Part shown: piece after piece, positions 20,202 to 31,800 of the stretch
How positions within the stretch are numbered: position 1 is the stretch's first letter
Layout: every line of letters begins with the position of its first letter
Origin: Plumapathes pennacea
Lineage: Eukaryota > Cnidaria > Anthozoa > Antipatharia > Myriopathidae
Assembly: GCA_964036295.1 (NCBI GenBank)
Contig: OZ038463.1
Span: forward strand, 23,919,069 to 23,983,068
Direction of reading: 5' to 3'
DNA length: 64,000 nt
Program-made: the position numbers and the translations under genes
The notes under the pieces: generated by a model
What the model was told of the DNA's origin: nothing
The model's input: only the letters and a program-made list of their open reading frames with translations
The model's database searches: none

Positions 20202-22861
20202 ACGTGATACGTTCTTACACAAACTCCTATTATTTTTTGAATTAAGTTTTCAAGTATGTTTAGTTTTGTATTTAGGGTATTTATTGTGTTATGTATTTAT
20301 TGATGCTGATATATTTTACGAAGACAACTGTTACTTTTTCCGGCAGACGTTCCTTATCAAGGAAAAACAAGTTCAAATTTCAGGAACTAACAATGAAGCG
20401 GTTTTTGATTGAGTTTCCAAAGCCGTTTACCAAAGTAGTTGCAGCACCAATCACAGAAGTCGTAAGAAAACGCTTTCAACCAGCAACAATCAGCGATGCA
20501 AAAAAAAAAAAAAAAAAAAAAAAAAATCAGCGATGCGAGTAAACGCTTACGCAGATCGCAATCGGTCATTTTTGCTTGTTTCTGATTGGCGAATAATGAA
20601 TTGACGCTAAACTTGTTAGTCTGTAGTAAAGGCAACCTAAAGCGCACAACTTTCAAGCAACTTCAGCCGTCGTTTTGGTGGTGTATTTACGCGTTTAGAC
20701 GAAAACATTGTTTTAAGACGTTAAAAAATATGGCTGTGTGCTTGAAAAACTGGTGTCCTGATAATATCCTGAAACGTTTTGAGTAAGAGTAAGAGTATCA
20801 ACCCTCAAAAGGCAGAGCATAAGCACGTGACCTGAGTTTTAGCAGACCATCGTGACGTCTTCAGCTCCACCACCATCATCATCCTCGTCACGTCACATCG
20901 CCATCTTTATCATTACCAGTGCGATCATCAGCATGGTACACCGTATGCACCATCATCACCACAATCATTAATACCATCAACAACACCACTTCTACCATCA
21001 ACAACACCACTTCTACCATCATCAACACCATCATCGTCGCCACTATAATCATTGCATGTCATCATCACCACAATTCCAACAAAATCATCTTCATCGCCAT
21101 CATAAACAGGGACTGGGCGTGAACGAACACTAGAAATAACTCCATTTTTTGACGCGTTAGTAGCCTGGTAATAGTACCGGTCACTGATTCACAAATCGAG
21201 CAAGGCTATTTCAACATCGGTACAAAACAAACGCCTAACTGCACACTATAGGTAAGAAAATATGCTGAAGAAAGTAATTGGCTTTTTATGTCGACTATTA
21301 GGCTGACTCATTAGTACAAATTAGTAAAAGGGTCACTCGGTATAGAGAGTTTCCTTAACCAAACCAAAATATGGTACTGCTTGCTATTAGAAAGCAGTAC
21401 CGGCATTTTCAAGAACACGTCAAACGTAACATCGCCTTAAGTAGCACAAGTGCCAAGATATACAAGTTATTTCCAGTTGATAGTATAACGATATTTGCAT
21501 TTCCTCGCTCTATCAAAACTCACCACCGCTCATCCTCGTGGGGTAGGAAAAGAGCCTGGGAACGAGGATGACCAACGCGCACGAAATGTTTTTTAAACCG
21601 TTTAAAAAAAAACATTTAGAAGGTGACCTTCACACGTATCGTTTTCTGGTCGCCATCGTGTGTGGTCCTGTGTTGGAGCATTTTCTCGACATCGTACATA
21701 TTTGAGTAAAGCCCCTCATATCAGCACAGAAAGACTAGCCGTTTGCAAAGAAAGCTGTACCTCTTGCCCCAAACTTAACCTTCTCAGGTGCGCAAACAAC
21801 GGAGGTAAAATTATTTTACAGCGAGCCCAAACTGTAGACTTTGCATTTGTCGTCAGAGTTTCTTTTTTCCCACCTCCACCATGGTACTCGTGCAAAATAT
21901 TCTTGTTCTCTCCTCCAACATGGCCGACATCCCCACAAGGAGGTGTATACGGCTAGCATTTACAACTGAGTGATTCTGCCATGAATGCTATTAAAACCAA
22001 TAGCGAGATGCCGAAAAACGCAGAGAATATGCTAAACCCTTGTACTTCGGACAAATATCTCTTACAACCACTCAAAAATCAAGACTGGTCACGCGGACGC
22101 AAAGAAGACAGTTTGTGATACCTTCCCCCACACCCCAGAAGCTTGTTCAACTCCATTCTCCTTCGCAAAACCTCACAGGACGGTGAATTCACAAAGCATC
22201 ATTCCCGTGAAGTGCCCCCGTGCTGTATAAAGTGTCCTGACAACCGCCTCTCGTCTCTGTAACCAGGAGACCGAAGTACGACCAGCAAAGATGCATTATA
22301 GAAGACCGCGCAAACAAAGACTATTGTGGTTCGGCTCTCAGGAAATAATTATATGGAGATCTGTCAACAGTTCTATCGCTTTCGAAAAGCTTTTATTGAG
22401 CAAAATGCGTTCTGTATGGTACGCAGAATAGAAGCTTACCTCCAAAATGTCAATCAGTGCTACAACGAGAGAAAAAAAAAAAAAAGAAACTAGTAAAAGT
22501 AGAACTTGATCCTGTCTCTTTCACCTATATTGTCTGGATCTGTGTACAGTAGTTATCCACTAATTATTAGCATACAAAAACCACAAACAACAATTGAAGA
22601 GAGTGTGAGTTTAACAGTGATGTGTTGTCCGGCTTTTCAATAAAAACCACAGGAATAAGATTAATAAAGACAGGTGGAGCAATTTTTCAATCCAGTATGT
22701 CATAACGACGCTCGCATCAAAGTGGACCCCTACAACTTTCCCATCAAGGGTAACCCTAACCTGAATACCTCTTATTACCTTTCATACCGAAATCCCGTGC
22801 TAAACAACAGTGAAAAAAATAAAATAAAGCTTTTTACTGAACTTTAGCCCCTTCGTGTGTC
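20202..22861. other. Intergenic stretch with simple repeats
   Basis: Contains a poly-A run (about 20500-20526) and an ATC/ACC trinucleotide-rich tract (20870-21110, repeated CATCATCACCA units). The rest is ordinary AT-rich sequence that must include the CIBAR1 3'UTR (left) and the 3'UTR of the RBM12-like gene (right). No further gene seen. Confidence 0.5.
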
Positions 22862-24253
22862 CTATATCAAGAAGAGCTGGACGTTCCTAGTCCCCACTGG
22901 TTTGAGATTCAACTGCTCGATTGCATTCATGGCGTCTGACGCTGTTGGTAGAGTGATCATCGCATCTCCAGAGCTTCGACCTGGAGCGAGGTAGTGAATT
23001 CGAATGGAATCTGGTGCCACATTGAACCCATAAAAGAAATCCAGAATTTCCTCGGCGGTGATGGAGGAAGGCAGATTGCGAATTCCCACGACGCAACCTG
23101 AACGGATGTCGTTGGCGTTTACATTCGCACCAGTGGCAAGTTGCATCATCAGTGCTGCTTGCTTATGTTCCACGGCGAGTGTTCGACCCCTAACGTGGCC
23201 CTCCATCCTACTCCCACCTAACAACTTTATAGCCGAATCAGGACTCAGTGAATCCTTTCTCTCGTGCCGTCGCTCTTCAGCTAGATTCATTCTCGGAGAA
23301 TCCTCGCCCGAAGCACTGATTTCCCGAAGCATCTGGTCCCTGGAGCACCGTTTTACTTCAACATAGCGCTTGCCTATAAACTGGTGATTCCTGCTTTCTG
23401 CATGAATGCAGTCACCAACCGACCTGAACTCGACGTATCCCCAACCATTTGGCTTTCCCGCGAAGTTCCCCGACTTATGCCTTAGAAAATGGATGCCTAC
23501 TATGTTTAACCCCTCGAAAAACTTTCTCACATCTTCCTCTCGGGCATGAAATGGTAGACCTATGACGCGAACGCAAGTCAGCGGGCCTTCTGATGAATCA
23601 TTCTCTTCGACGCTTGAGCGATCCCTTCGTCGGCTATCTCGTCGCTCACTGCCAGTTCTACGTACCTCAGAGCCATTTTCCCGCCTGTCTCTTCTCTCGA
23701 AATTGCACCTATCACTGGGCGGACCTCGCTCGAATCGAGCTCTTTCACCATGAACGCGTTCCAACAGCTCGTCATGTTTACTTGCCCTTCGCGGTTCGTA
23801 AATCACTCTACCGCTACTTCCATAGCTCTTGTGGCGGCCGAGAGGACTACGGCTTCGGCTTCGCCTCCCAAAGCCGTTTTCTCTGTCGCCAAGGGTGTTT
23901 ATGTTTCTGTTTCCATTCCTTCCACGCATCTCGACATTATCACTTTCGCGTCGCTCGGAGCGCGGTTTGCGAGGTTCTGGAACACCTTCGAGCAAATATT
24001 TGTCCATTTCTGTCACACTGCTTAAAGCCAGTTCAACATAGCGTTTTCCAATGTACTTGCCAGTTCGAAACATTGCCTTTCGAGCATCCTCATCTCTATG
24101 AAAGACGGCGAATGCGATGCCGGAAGCTTTACCGTCCTTGCTCGGAGCCAAATGGATGTCTTCCTCGCTCAAAGTCAAACCTCGAAAAAATTCCCTCACT
24201 TCTTTCGCCGACGCCGACCATGGCAATCCTCTGAGCTTGATAATTATTGTCAT
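22862..24253 (-). CDS. RBM12-like protein with three RRM domains, intronless
   Basis: A single uninterrupted frame of 463 residues from an ATG to TAG. Three quasi-RRM domains are visible: residues 3-78 (IKLRGLPWSAS; later GKRYVELAL), 226-300 (VRVIGLPFHA; GKRYVEV) and 387-462 (VGIRNLPSSI; EEILDFFYGF). The linker 92-222 is Arg/Ser/Glu-rich with RSRSRSP. The EILDFFYG motif of the last RRM closely matches the C-terminal RRM of RBM12, and RBM12 and RBM12B coding regions are also intronless in mammals; this protein is about half their length. RRM1 also resembles hnRNP H/F. Expected role: nuclear RNA binding, probably splicing. The fold is certain; the exact orthology is less so. Confidence 0.85.
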   Translation of the reverse strand: MTIIIKLRGLPWSASAKEVREFFRGLTLSEEDIHLAPSKDGKASGIAFAVFHRDEDARKAMFRTGKYIGKRYVELALSSVTEMDKYLLEGVPEPRKPRSERRESDNVEMRGRNGNRNINTLGDRENGFGRRSRSRSPLGRHKSYGSSGRVIYEPRRASKHDELLERVHGERARFERGPPSDRCNFERRDRRENGSEVRRTGSERRDSRRRDRSSVEENDSSEGPLTCVRVIGLPFHAREEDVRKFFEGLNIVGIHFLRHKSGNFAGKPNGWGYVEFRSVGDCIHAESRNHQFIGKRYVEVKRCSRDQMLREISASGEDSPRMNLAEERRHERKDSLSPDSAIKLLGGSRMEGHVRGRTLAVEHKQAALMMQLATGANVNANDIRSGCVVGIRNLPSSITAEEILDFFYGFNVAPDSIRIHYLAPGRSSGDAMITLPTASDAMNAIEQLNLKPVGTRNVQLFLI

Positions 24254-24765
24254 CGCTCCAGATAATCACGAAGAAGGACCTTACATTACAGACGGACAGC
24301 GTGTAAGAGCCTTCGTGTACATTCCAGCCGTGTGCGAGGGAACGCAGCGGAAGTGCAGGGGCACGCCCCCGAATACCAGTAGACCGGAAGTTAGTCTAAC
24401 AACTAAATTATTTTACAGAAATTTGTTTAGACTTCAAAAGACTCGCCACTATAAGCCCTCGATGAGCACGACAACATTTGAAATTAACACTGAACACTAC
24501 AAAAGCTGGCAGGGTATCATGCATATATTTATTATCAGAAAAATTACATTCTGCTCGGAGTCTTTCGGTTACCTGGTGAGACCTCATAAGAGCGCTTTCT
24601 TGTACCATTATACAATAATTTGCAGTATAAACAGAATATAAACGGAAAAAGAGCAGAGGAGACATGCCGGCCCACTGCGGAGCACACTAAAAAAGTAATA
24701 ACCTGTTGGCTTGCAAGTGGCGCCGCGCCACAATTTTTGCGTGTGACCGGCCGAAAAGTTCCTAA

Positions 24766-24979
24766 TGCTGTGTTTACACAAGAGACATTTACCGCAGTAA
24801 AAAAATTACCGCGATAAATTTGCATTTACATGTCCTGCAAGATGGTAAATTGGCATTTACTACGGTAAATTTTCTATTGTTCTCAAAGGTTTTGTGAATT
24901 GTCTACCGGCACGCGTGGTACGTTTACTGCAGTAAGTAAATGCTTTCACCGAAGTAAATGGGTCTCGTGTAAACTCGCC
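24766..24979. mobile_element. About 210-bp MITE with GTTTACACxAGAGAC ends
   Basis: The left end reads GCTGTGTTTACACAAGAGAC; the right end, reverse-complemented, reads GCGAGTTTACACGAGACC. The interior is built of repeated inverted words such as TTTACCGCAGTAA and TTTACTGCAGTAA. Non-coding. Confidence 0.65.
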
Positions 24980-26129
24980 ATAAAGCGAATTGGTTTGAAA
25001 CACGCGACAAGTTTAATTGTGCCATCAAGTACTAGGATTTAAATCCTAGTACTTGAACAAATAAAACAGGGCTGTTTATTAGAAACTCCAACATCACTGT
25101 ATCAGCCAGAAAAAACTTAGAAACTGTTGTTGTATTTTGCTGTCCAATAATTAAACAGTTCAATTTTGTCTCAACTTCAGTTGGTGGAGTGGGAGTGTCA
25201 AAAACAGGTGATCAATTCAACAAGCTATTTCCCGTACCGACACGGGTATCTTTGTTACAGGTGTCTCACACTCCGGCAAACTAAGCTGACGCGAAACGAA
25301 TAACGCCGATCACAGCTTCACATCCGTGTTAGGTCGTGTTTGTTAGTATGTACTGGACTTGAGATACAAACTTCAGCTTGAGTTGGGATAGCAATAAAGC
25401 AATATGGATTTTTGACCACTGGCATGTGGTCAAGGTAACGAGACCCAACTGTGGGGTATCGCTTTCAAATCAGTGTTGTTGTTCTTTTCACGAGGGAAAC
25501 AAGTGTCGGTCTTATACAAAACTATATAAATTAGTATACAACTTCGACTTTTTCTCCCTTTCGGTCGGGTCCCTTTGGATATATGTTAGCCATGCTAATT
25601 TTCAGTCTAGTAGTTGCGTGTAGAAGTTGTCTCAGCGAATTTTGGAGTTCAACTACGTGCACAGTGATGCGTTTTTCAAGTTTTCGACGTTTTCTGAACT
25701 ATAAAACCAGACTGCCGTGCCGGGACAAAGATATTTTTTTATAGCCGGCCGACTGGTGACGTCGCTGTACAACCATGGTTTGTAAAATCGATTTTAAAAT
25801 AATCTCCCAGCGTAAAATAGTCAAGAATCCAGCTCCCCAAAAACTCACTACAGGTCGAGGGTATATCTGCGATTATCGTACTTCTACTAATATATAGAGC
25901 AGGTCGCGAGTAACAAGAGAAAAATTTTGAATATAGCCGTCAAACTTCAACATTGGTTGCGTCGACCGATAAATTCATATATCTTTTGCAACAGGGACAG
26001 TTTTAACATCCCCGCCCTGAGGTCTAAAAAAAAAAAATTAAAGTAAAGTGTCTTTATTTATACACGGTAAGTAATTCAGCAGAGCTGGTGGGGCCGTGTT
26101 TTAAACTCAACGTAAATCTGTTAAAAATC

Positions 26130-26215
26130 CCAACTGGTCGAAGGCTAACCAGTTGGCTATTCACATAACGTGGCCGAGGATTTGAACGCGGGGCTACCGT
26201 GCTACGTCTAGAAAC
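26130..26215 (-). mobile_element. SINE 3' fragment (reverse)
   Basis: The reverse complement matches the body of the SINE at 31307-31465. Shared words are CGTGGCCGAGGATTTGAAC, GGGGCTACCGTG and the complement of ACTGGTTAGCC. The tRNA-like head is missing, so it is 5'-truncated. Confidence 0.65.
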
Positions 26216-26622
26216 GAGGATGCAGTTTTGAACCCCACTCCCACCCCCAAGAAAGGATAAACCACCGGCGTACAAATACATGACTGTGATATCAGTCAAA
26301 CAAGCGGGGATATGCCTACATGTACATCACTAACATTATTGCATTCTTAGCTCACTGTAGATTCTGCCACTTCGAACTGCACGTTTTTCTTCACTTCACT
26401 CCAAAGTGGGGTGGGGAGGGTAAATTTGTGTCAAATATTTGTTTGGTTGGAGCCCATCCAAGGAAAAACTTTCAGTGTTTCTACGAAGAGAACACAGCAG
26501 GGTGAATAAAAGAGAAAGTTTATATTCGGCTGTCCGTTTCACTTTGTCATGATGACGCTCCTCACCCTACACAGTCCAATATTTTTCCTCGTTCCCAGGC
26601 TCTCTGAGTTCAAACTTCAAAG

Positions 26623-27342
26623 ATGGCTGTCCATTGCATAGATAGTGAAGAAACTTTGCGGCAGGAAATCTGCTCTTTGATCGCAAAGAAATCATCAATA
26701 GCTATCGAAGATCATGGATTCTTTACTGTCGGATTCTCAGGCGGAAGTTTGCCAAAAATCGTCTGCCCAGGCTTGCTGTCCGCACAGATCGAGCTTTCGA
26801 AATGGCGAGTGTTCTTTTGCGACGAGAGGTACGTAGCGCTGGATGATGCAGACAGCAATTACAGAGTTGTCAAGGAGCAGTTTCTGGACAAGTCCTCTGT
26901 GAAACCAGAAAACGTCCTGGCCATTAATTCGTCACTTCCGTTAGACGAGGCCGCTAGAGAATACGAAACTCGACTGAAGTCTTGGTACAGCTCCGAAGAA
27001 GTCCCTCAACTGGACATGTTGCTTCTTGGAATGGGTCCTGATGGCCATACATGTTCGCTTTTTCCGGGCCATCCTCTCCTCCAAGAGACTAAGCGTCTTG
27101 TGGCTCCCATTTCTGACTCACCGAAACCACCTCCTTGCCGGATTACACTGACGTACCCAATTATCAATGCAGCCAAGTGTGCGATTTTTGTTGCAACGGG
27201 CTCAAGCAAGGCAACTGTTATTCAGAAAGTCTTGGAAGGTAGCGATGAAGAACCTCTTCCATCAGCACGGGTGAAGCCTCTGAACGGGGAATTGCACTGG
27301 TTTTTGGACAAGGCTTCTGCTAGTTTGTTAACCAGTAAATGA
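26623..27342 (+). CDS. PGLS: 6-phosphogluconolactonase
   Basis: A single exon of 239 residues (human PGLS 258). It hydrolyses 6-phosphoglucono-delta-lactone to 6-phosphogluconate, the second step of the oxidative pentose phosphate pathway, in the cytosol. Family signatures are in order: GFSGGSLP at residues 37-44, DERYV at 67-71 with SNY at 78-80, and the active-site loop GMGPDGHTCSLFPGH at 136-150. The ATG follows AAAG and is the first in frame. An AATAAA lies at 27500-27505, about 160 nt past the stop, with another at 27757-27762. Absence of introns could mean an old retrocopy, but the reading frame and key residues are intact. Confidence 0.95.
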   Translation: MAVHCIDSEETLRQEICSLIAKKSSIAIEDHGFFTVGFSGGSLPKIVCPGLLSAQIELSKWRVFFCDERYVALDDADSNYRVVKEQFLDKSSVKPENVLAINSSLPLDEAAREYETRLKSWYSSEEVPQLDMLLLGMGPDGHTCSLFPGHPLLQETKRLVAPISDSPKPPPCRITLTYPIINAAKCAIFVATGSSKATVIQKVLEGSDEEPLPSARVKPLNGELHWFLDKASASLLTSK

Positions 27343-27499
27343 CTCTCAAAAAACAATGCATTCGCGTGGCAGTCTGCAAGCCAAGGACAAAAAGCGTCCC
27401 TTTGCAAAGCATGAGTAGCATAGTAAAGTTTAAAATAATTTTGATTAGAGTAAGAATTTTGGTAAAACAAGTTTCACGAATTTTGAGAATTTTCCAACC

Positions 27500-27505
27500 A
27501 ATAAA
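27500..27505 (+). terminator. Candidate PGLS polyadenylation signal
   Basis: AATAAA about 160 nt downstream of the PGLS stop codon; a second copy at 27757-27762 could serve as an alternative. Confidence 0.45.
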
Positions 27506-28649
27506 CTAAGGTACAAGGCAGTTGTATTCTTGTACTCCAAGTTGTACACCTTTTGCTTTTGGGGTTAGTAATAGCTTATTGCATGTAATTAACTGGTACT
27601 ACCGAAGGCTGAGCAGTATTGTTAAACTTAGAAGTTAAAAATTTGGTGAAGTGTAATGGTACTGTAAATATTTTCCAAATACTCAGTGTTGCATTGACCG
27701 GCATAACAAACTGAGCACCACCAGAAATCTAAAAAAATTTGGAACTGCAGCATGAAAATAAAGTTCACTATTATAACTCAGCTGGCATTACTTTTGTGTT
27801 TTATTGCACAATGAAGCACCTTCATGCAGTTGCTGTCTTAATTGCTCATCTCATCTTAAATAGTTTGTCTGCATGTTTCATGGCTTGGGCACATTTTATA
27901 CTTGACAGACACATACCTTACTGACAGAATTTGTTTTCACACTAACTAGTTTTTTTTTTTTTCTTTTTTTTTTTGTGATTTTTTCTCTGCTGTGTAATAT
28001 ATTTTTGTAAGGAGTTATGTGAGAACATGACTGTACACTCAGTTCAGGTTTATTTGTGCAGCCTTGATTTTCTAACTTATATGCATTTCACTGTGGAGTA
28101 CTCTGGAGCCAAAACTCTGCCATATATTCATCTCCTCTGCCCTCAGAATGTAAAGCAAAGAAAAATCCTGAAAACCCCCATAAGTGGGAGTTACTGTAGT
28201 GTAGTGCACCAAAACAAAGAGTATCAAATAGTGTTGATGGTAATGTGGCTGAGGAGTACAGTGCTTATAAAGGAAAAAATGAAAATCTAATGTCACTCAC
28301 ATTTTACGGGGTCCCACTAGTATGTTTATAACATTAGAGATTAAAATAATAATTGCTCTATACCTTTTACTTCATTTGTACATTACAGTTGTTTCAGTCT
28401 CCTAATACAAACAGTGGTAAAACATAGGCTAGTGAACATTTAACTCCTGCATTTCTGGTCAACAAACACAAAGAGCCTATCAGTATTGCAATCTCCAGGA
28501 TTGTCTGACATGCATTCCACCTTGGCAAACTCAAAAATCTAGTTTGCCAGACCTAAGTAGTTTGATGGCTGTCTACAGGTCTTTCATTTGCATTAAGTCT
28601 AACTGAGACTATTTGCTAGTCAGCAGCAATTTGTTTGGGAGGGGGCATC

Positions 28650-28655
28650 TTTATT
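28650..28655 (-). terminator. Candidate CHMP4 polyadenylation signal
   Basis: TTTATT on the plus strand (AATAAA on the coding strand), about 190 nt past the CHMP4 stop at 28841. Confidence 0.45.
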
Positions 28656-28840
28656 GGATTACATTATACTACCAAAAAATAAAAAACAAAAAACAAAAGA
28701 AACAATAATATGCTTTGAGACTACTTCTATGTGTATGATATGAGAAGATATCAAACACTCTACTGACAATATCGGTACCCATAAACAGAGGCTGGAATTG
28801 CCCAGCAGAGTTTACTGCTTGGTTATTTAACATGTAATCC

Positions 28841-31800
28841 TCATGATGCCCAGGCTTCAAGTTCTGCTAGATCATCATCCTCTGTGTGCTTTGCCTTTGG
28901 TTTACCAGCTGCACAGAGTAAGAGAAACAAGGGCAATCAGGGCAAGAATGGAGCTGTGGCCTGCCTAATTCTTGGTTTTCATCAATAGGTCATGTGGCCA
29001 CAACACCCTCTAAAATGGTATACATGTTCACTTTATTTGAGTTACCAATTCATGACTTTGTTGCCTTGATTTTGGTGCCATAGCAGTAATTGATTTTCGG
29101 AAATTTGATAAAGCTTTGTATACACCCAGGTGGACTCTAATCTGAAACATTATTTTGTGCTTCCATTTGATTCTGTGACACTTTGGCAGTGTCACTTCTG
29201 CAGCTGTACATGTTCCTAGATTCAGACACAAAACATTAATTTCAGTCAGCCAAAAGCATGACACACAGCTTTGTTGTCAAAATATCCAAACATCCATAGA
29301 TCTTGATAAAAGCTCTGTGTATCAACCTAGTATTTTGCATGAAGACTTAAGTCACAAACTTCTTGAACATATTAGTGTATGAGCTATGAACAAAAATCAT
29401 GAAATCTATGGCTACTAGAACCAGTATTTGATTGGCCATCAACAAGCCAACTGATGTCACAATAACTAAGGCCTATTGGCCGTGTTTTCACGAGGGTTTT
29501 TTTTAGTCGCTTAGCGAGTGATCTCCGGAAATCTCATGAAAACAGCTGCCTCTCCAACTTGCTTAAAGTTAAGAGGGTAGAGGTTTGACGTAAAAAGCCA
29601 AAATATTTAAGCCACCAAACGAGGTCGCTTAAGTTTGTCGGGAATTAACTTCCACCAATGAGAGTCCATTGAACTAAAACTTTTGACGGGAGCTGTCAAA
29701 TTGGAAATTTGCGGTTTCTTCGAGCAACAGCTACTCATTTTTTGACTGGAATCGCTTGCCGCATGTTTGTATCCTGATGCACCAAACGTGGCGCAACTAG
29801 ATTGCAGAGAACACAAAAGGTTTGTCTTGAAATCCGAAAATGTTTACGCCACATGTTATTTTCGTACTGGTTTTAGTACCATGTGCTCAAACCAAAATTG
29901 CAGTCTTTCAAGAACCTACGCTGTTTTTCTCTTTCAACCGATCACTGCCCTCCTTTTCGACTGAAGTCGTTCTAAGACAGAAGCCTCAATTCTTCTTCTC
30001 CTGGTAATTGCTAGCAACCTAAGCCTAAGCCTCCGTCGAATAAAAAGTAAGCGCGATAAAACAGCAATGAACACAAGAGCAATATACTTGTAAGCTTCTC
30101 CGTTGTCCACCATCATTGATGTGTTTTCAGTTCGGATGCATAAATTACTTGGATCAAATATCACACGTCCGCTCGTAAAAACACCCAAATTAGTTAAGTT
30201 GCTTACTCAGGTCGGTAGACAAATCGGCATGAGGAATGTTAAGCCAGAAAAACTGCATTGTGAAAACACAGCCATTGTTCATATATTTTGTAAATCAATA
30301 TAGCAATCATATAATAATACATCACTACTATGTATCATGATATGAAACGAATGACTTAATGAGAGTGAAAAACTGAGATAACGAGTGAACAAGCAAGGAA
30401 GTGAAGGAGGGCAGAAAACAGGGAGTGATTGAAGATGTGAATACTACACTGGAAGAGTGAGAGTGAATGAGTGAATTCAGCAAATGAGTACAATAACATG
30501 TGAAGGTGAACAAGTATATGTGTAAAAGACTGAGCCCAACGCATAATGTCACAAACACTGCTTACAAACTGACAACAGGCAAGCAAACACATCTTATATT
30601 ACTGAATCTGATGACAAAAAAATTCTATAATATGAAAACAAAAAAATTATGAAATGAAGAAAAACTGACGTCACAAAACTAAGTTCAGTTGAACAGTTAA
30701 AATAAGTGGCTGAAAGTCAGTGAGTGTTCATTGGGCTAAAAGCCTTACCTGGAACAGCAGGGAGATCAGCAGCAGGTACTTCAGGAAGTGAAGCTGTGCC
30801 ACCAACCTGTAGCAAGGATTCATCTAATCCTTCCTGTTCCAGTTCCTCTAGCTCAGCATTCAATTCATCCTGGGGTTGAATAGCAAAAGGTAATATTTGT
30901 GTGGAGACTACACAGTCACGTACTGCATGACATGTTGCTAAAATATATATGAGTCTAAAACTACAGTTAGTAGAACTTCAGTTTAGATCGACTTACATCA
31001 TCAAAGTCCATGCCAAATCCAGCAGGTTCAGATATAGCCCTGGATATTTCATCTGCAAGCTCTGTCTGCTCCTGAATGTCATCCATCATGTCATGAACAT
31101 CGTCAACATCCCTACAAACAGATTGTCACATGACCTTGAGCAACTCTTAACTGACTATCAAAATTGTGTGATTGCTTTGGTTTTGTTTTTTGTGTAACTT
31201 TACACTTTTGAATTGCTTATGCCTACAGGCAATCCAATAGTTGATTGATTAATTTGTTATTATAAAATTATTGAGTATTGGATGGTATACATAGCATAAA
31301 TACTATGGGGAGGTGGCGTGGCCAAGTGGGAAGGGCACCGGACTTGAAATCCGGAGGTCCCAGGTTCAAGTCCCGCTCTGGGCACTAGCTAAATTTGTAA
31401 CACGGTAGCCCTGAGTTCAAATCCTCGGCCACACTGCCAACTGGTTAGCCTTTGACCAAATTAATTCATAGTTTATGATATTTGATTTCTGCATTTCAAA
31501 TCTCCCCACTTAGCACGGCAGTGCTAAATATATTGAGACTTAAACCAAGTGACTGTATGCAATTTGAAATTTTGCATGACATAAAGAGTATGTGAATTGA
31601 CTGTCAACAATTCAGAAATTTGGATGGGAGTGTAACAAAGTAGTAATTTGCCATATTTAGTCAAAAAAGTGTATTGGCTTTGCTTTTGGATTGGTTCAAA
31701 CAAGTTTGGCAGCATTCTTCACCAATCAGGAACAAAAAGCAAAACCTGATCACAATCTTCTTATGCAAGCAAGCAAGTGACAATGGCATTGTGTCTTCTT

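Larger units (their letters stand above)
24254..26622. other. Intergenic stretch between RBM12-like gene and PGLS
   Basis: Presumably holds the 5'UTR and promoter of the minus-strand RBM12-like gene (near 24254-24400), then an inverted-repeat element (24766-24979) and a SINE fragment (26130-26215). The remainder, 24980-26120, is AT-rich with no supported gene. The last 60 bases before PGLS are its likely promoter/5'UTR. Confidence 0.5.

Noticed and set aside
23593-24234. 213-residue plus-strand frame
   Set aside because: Shadow of the RBM12-like coding region on the opposite strand; no domain, while the minus strand encodes three clear RRMs.
29934-30188. Possible Harbinger transposase N-terminus
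   Set aside because: Only a hydrophobic plus Arg-rich stretch; no DDE residues and no second-half homology, so noted inside the element rather than called as a gene.
31307-31385. A functional tRNA-Ser(TGA) gene
   Set aside because: The acceptor stem does not pair and the long variable arm is missing; a SINE body follows and recurs elsewhere.
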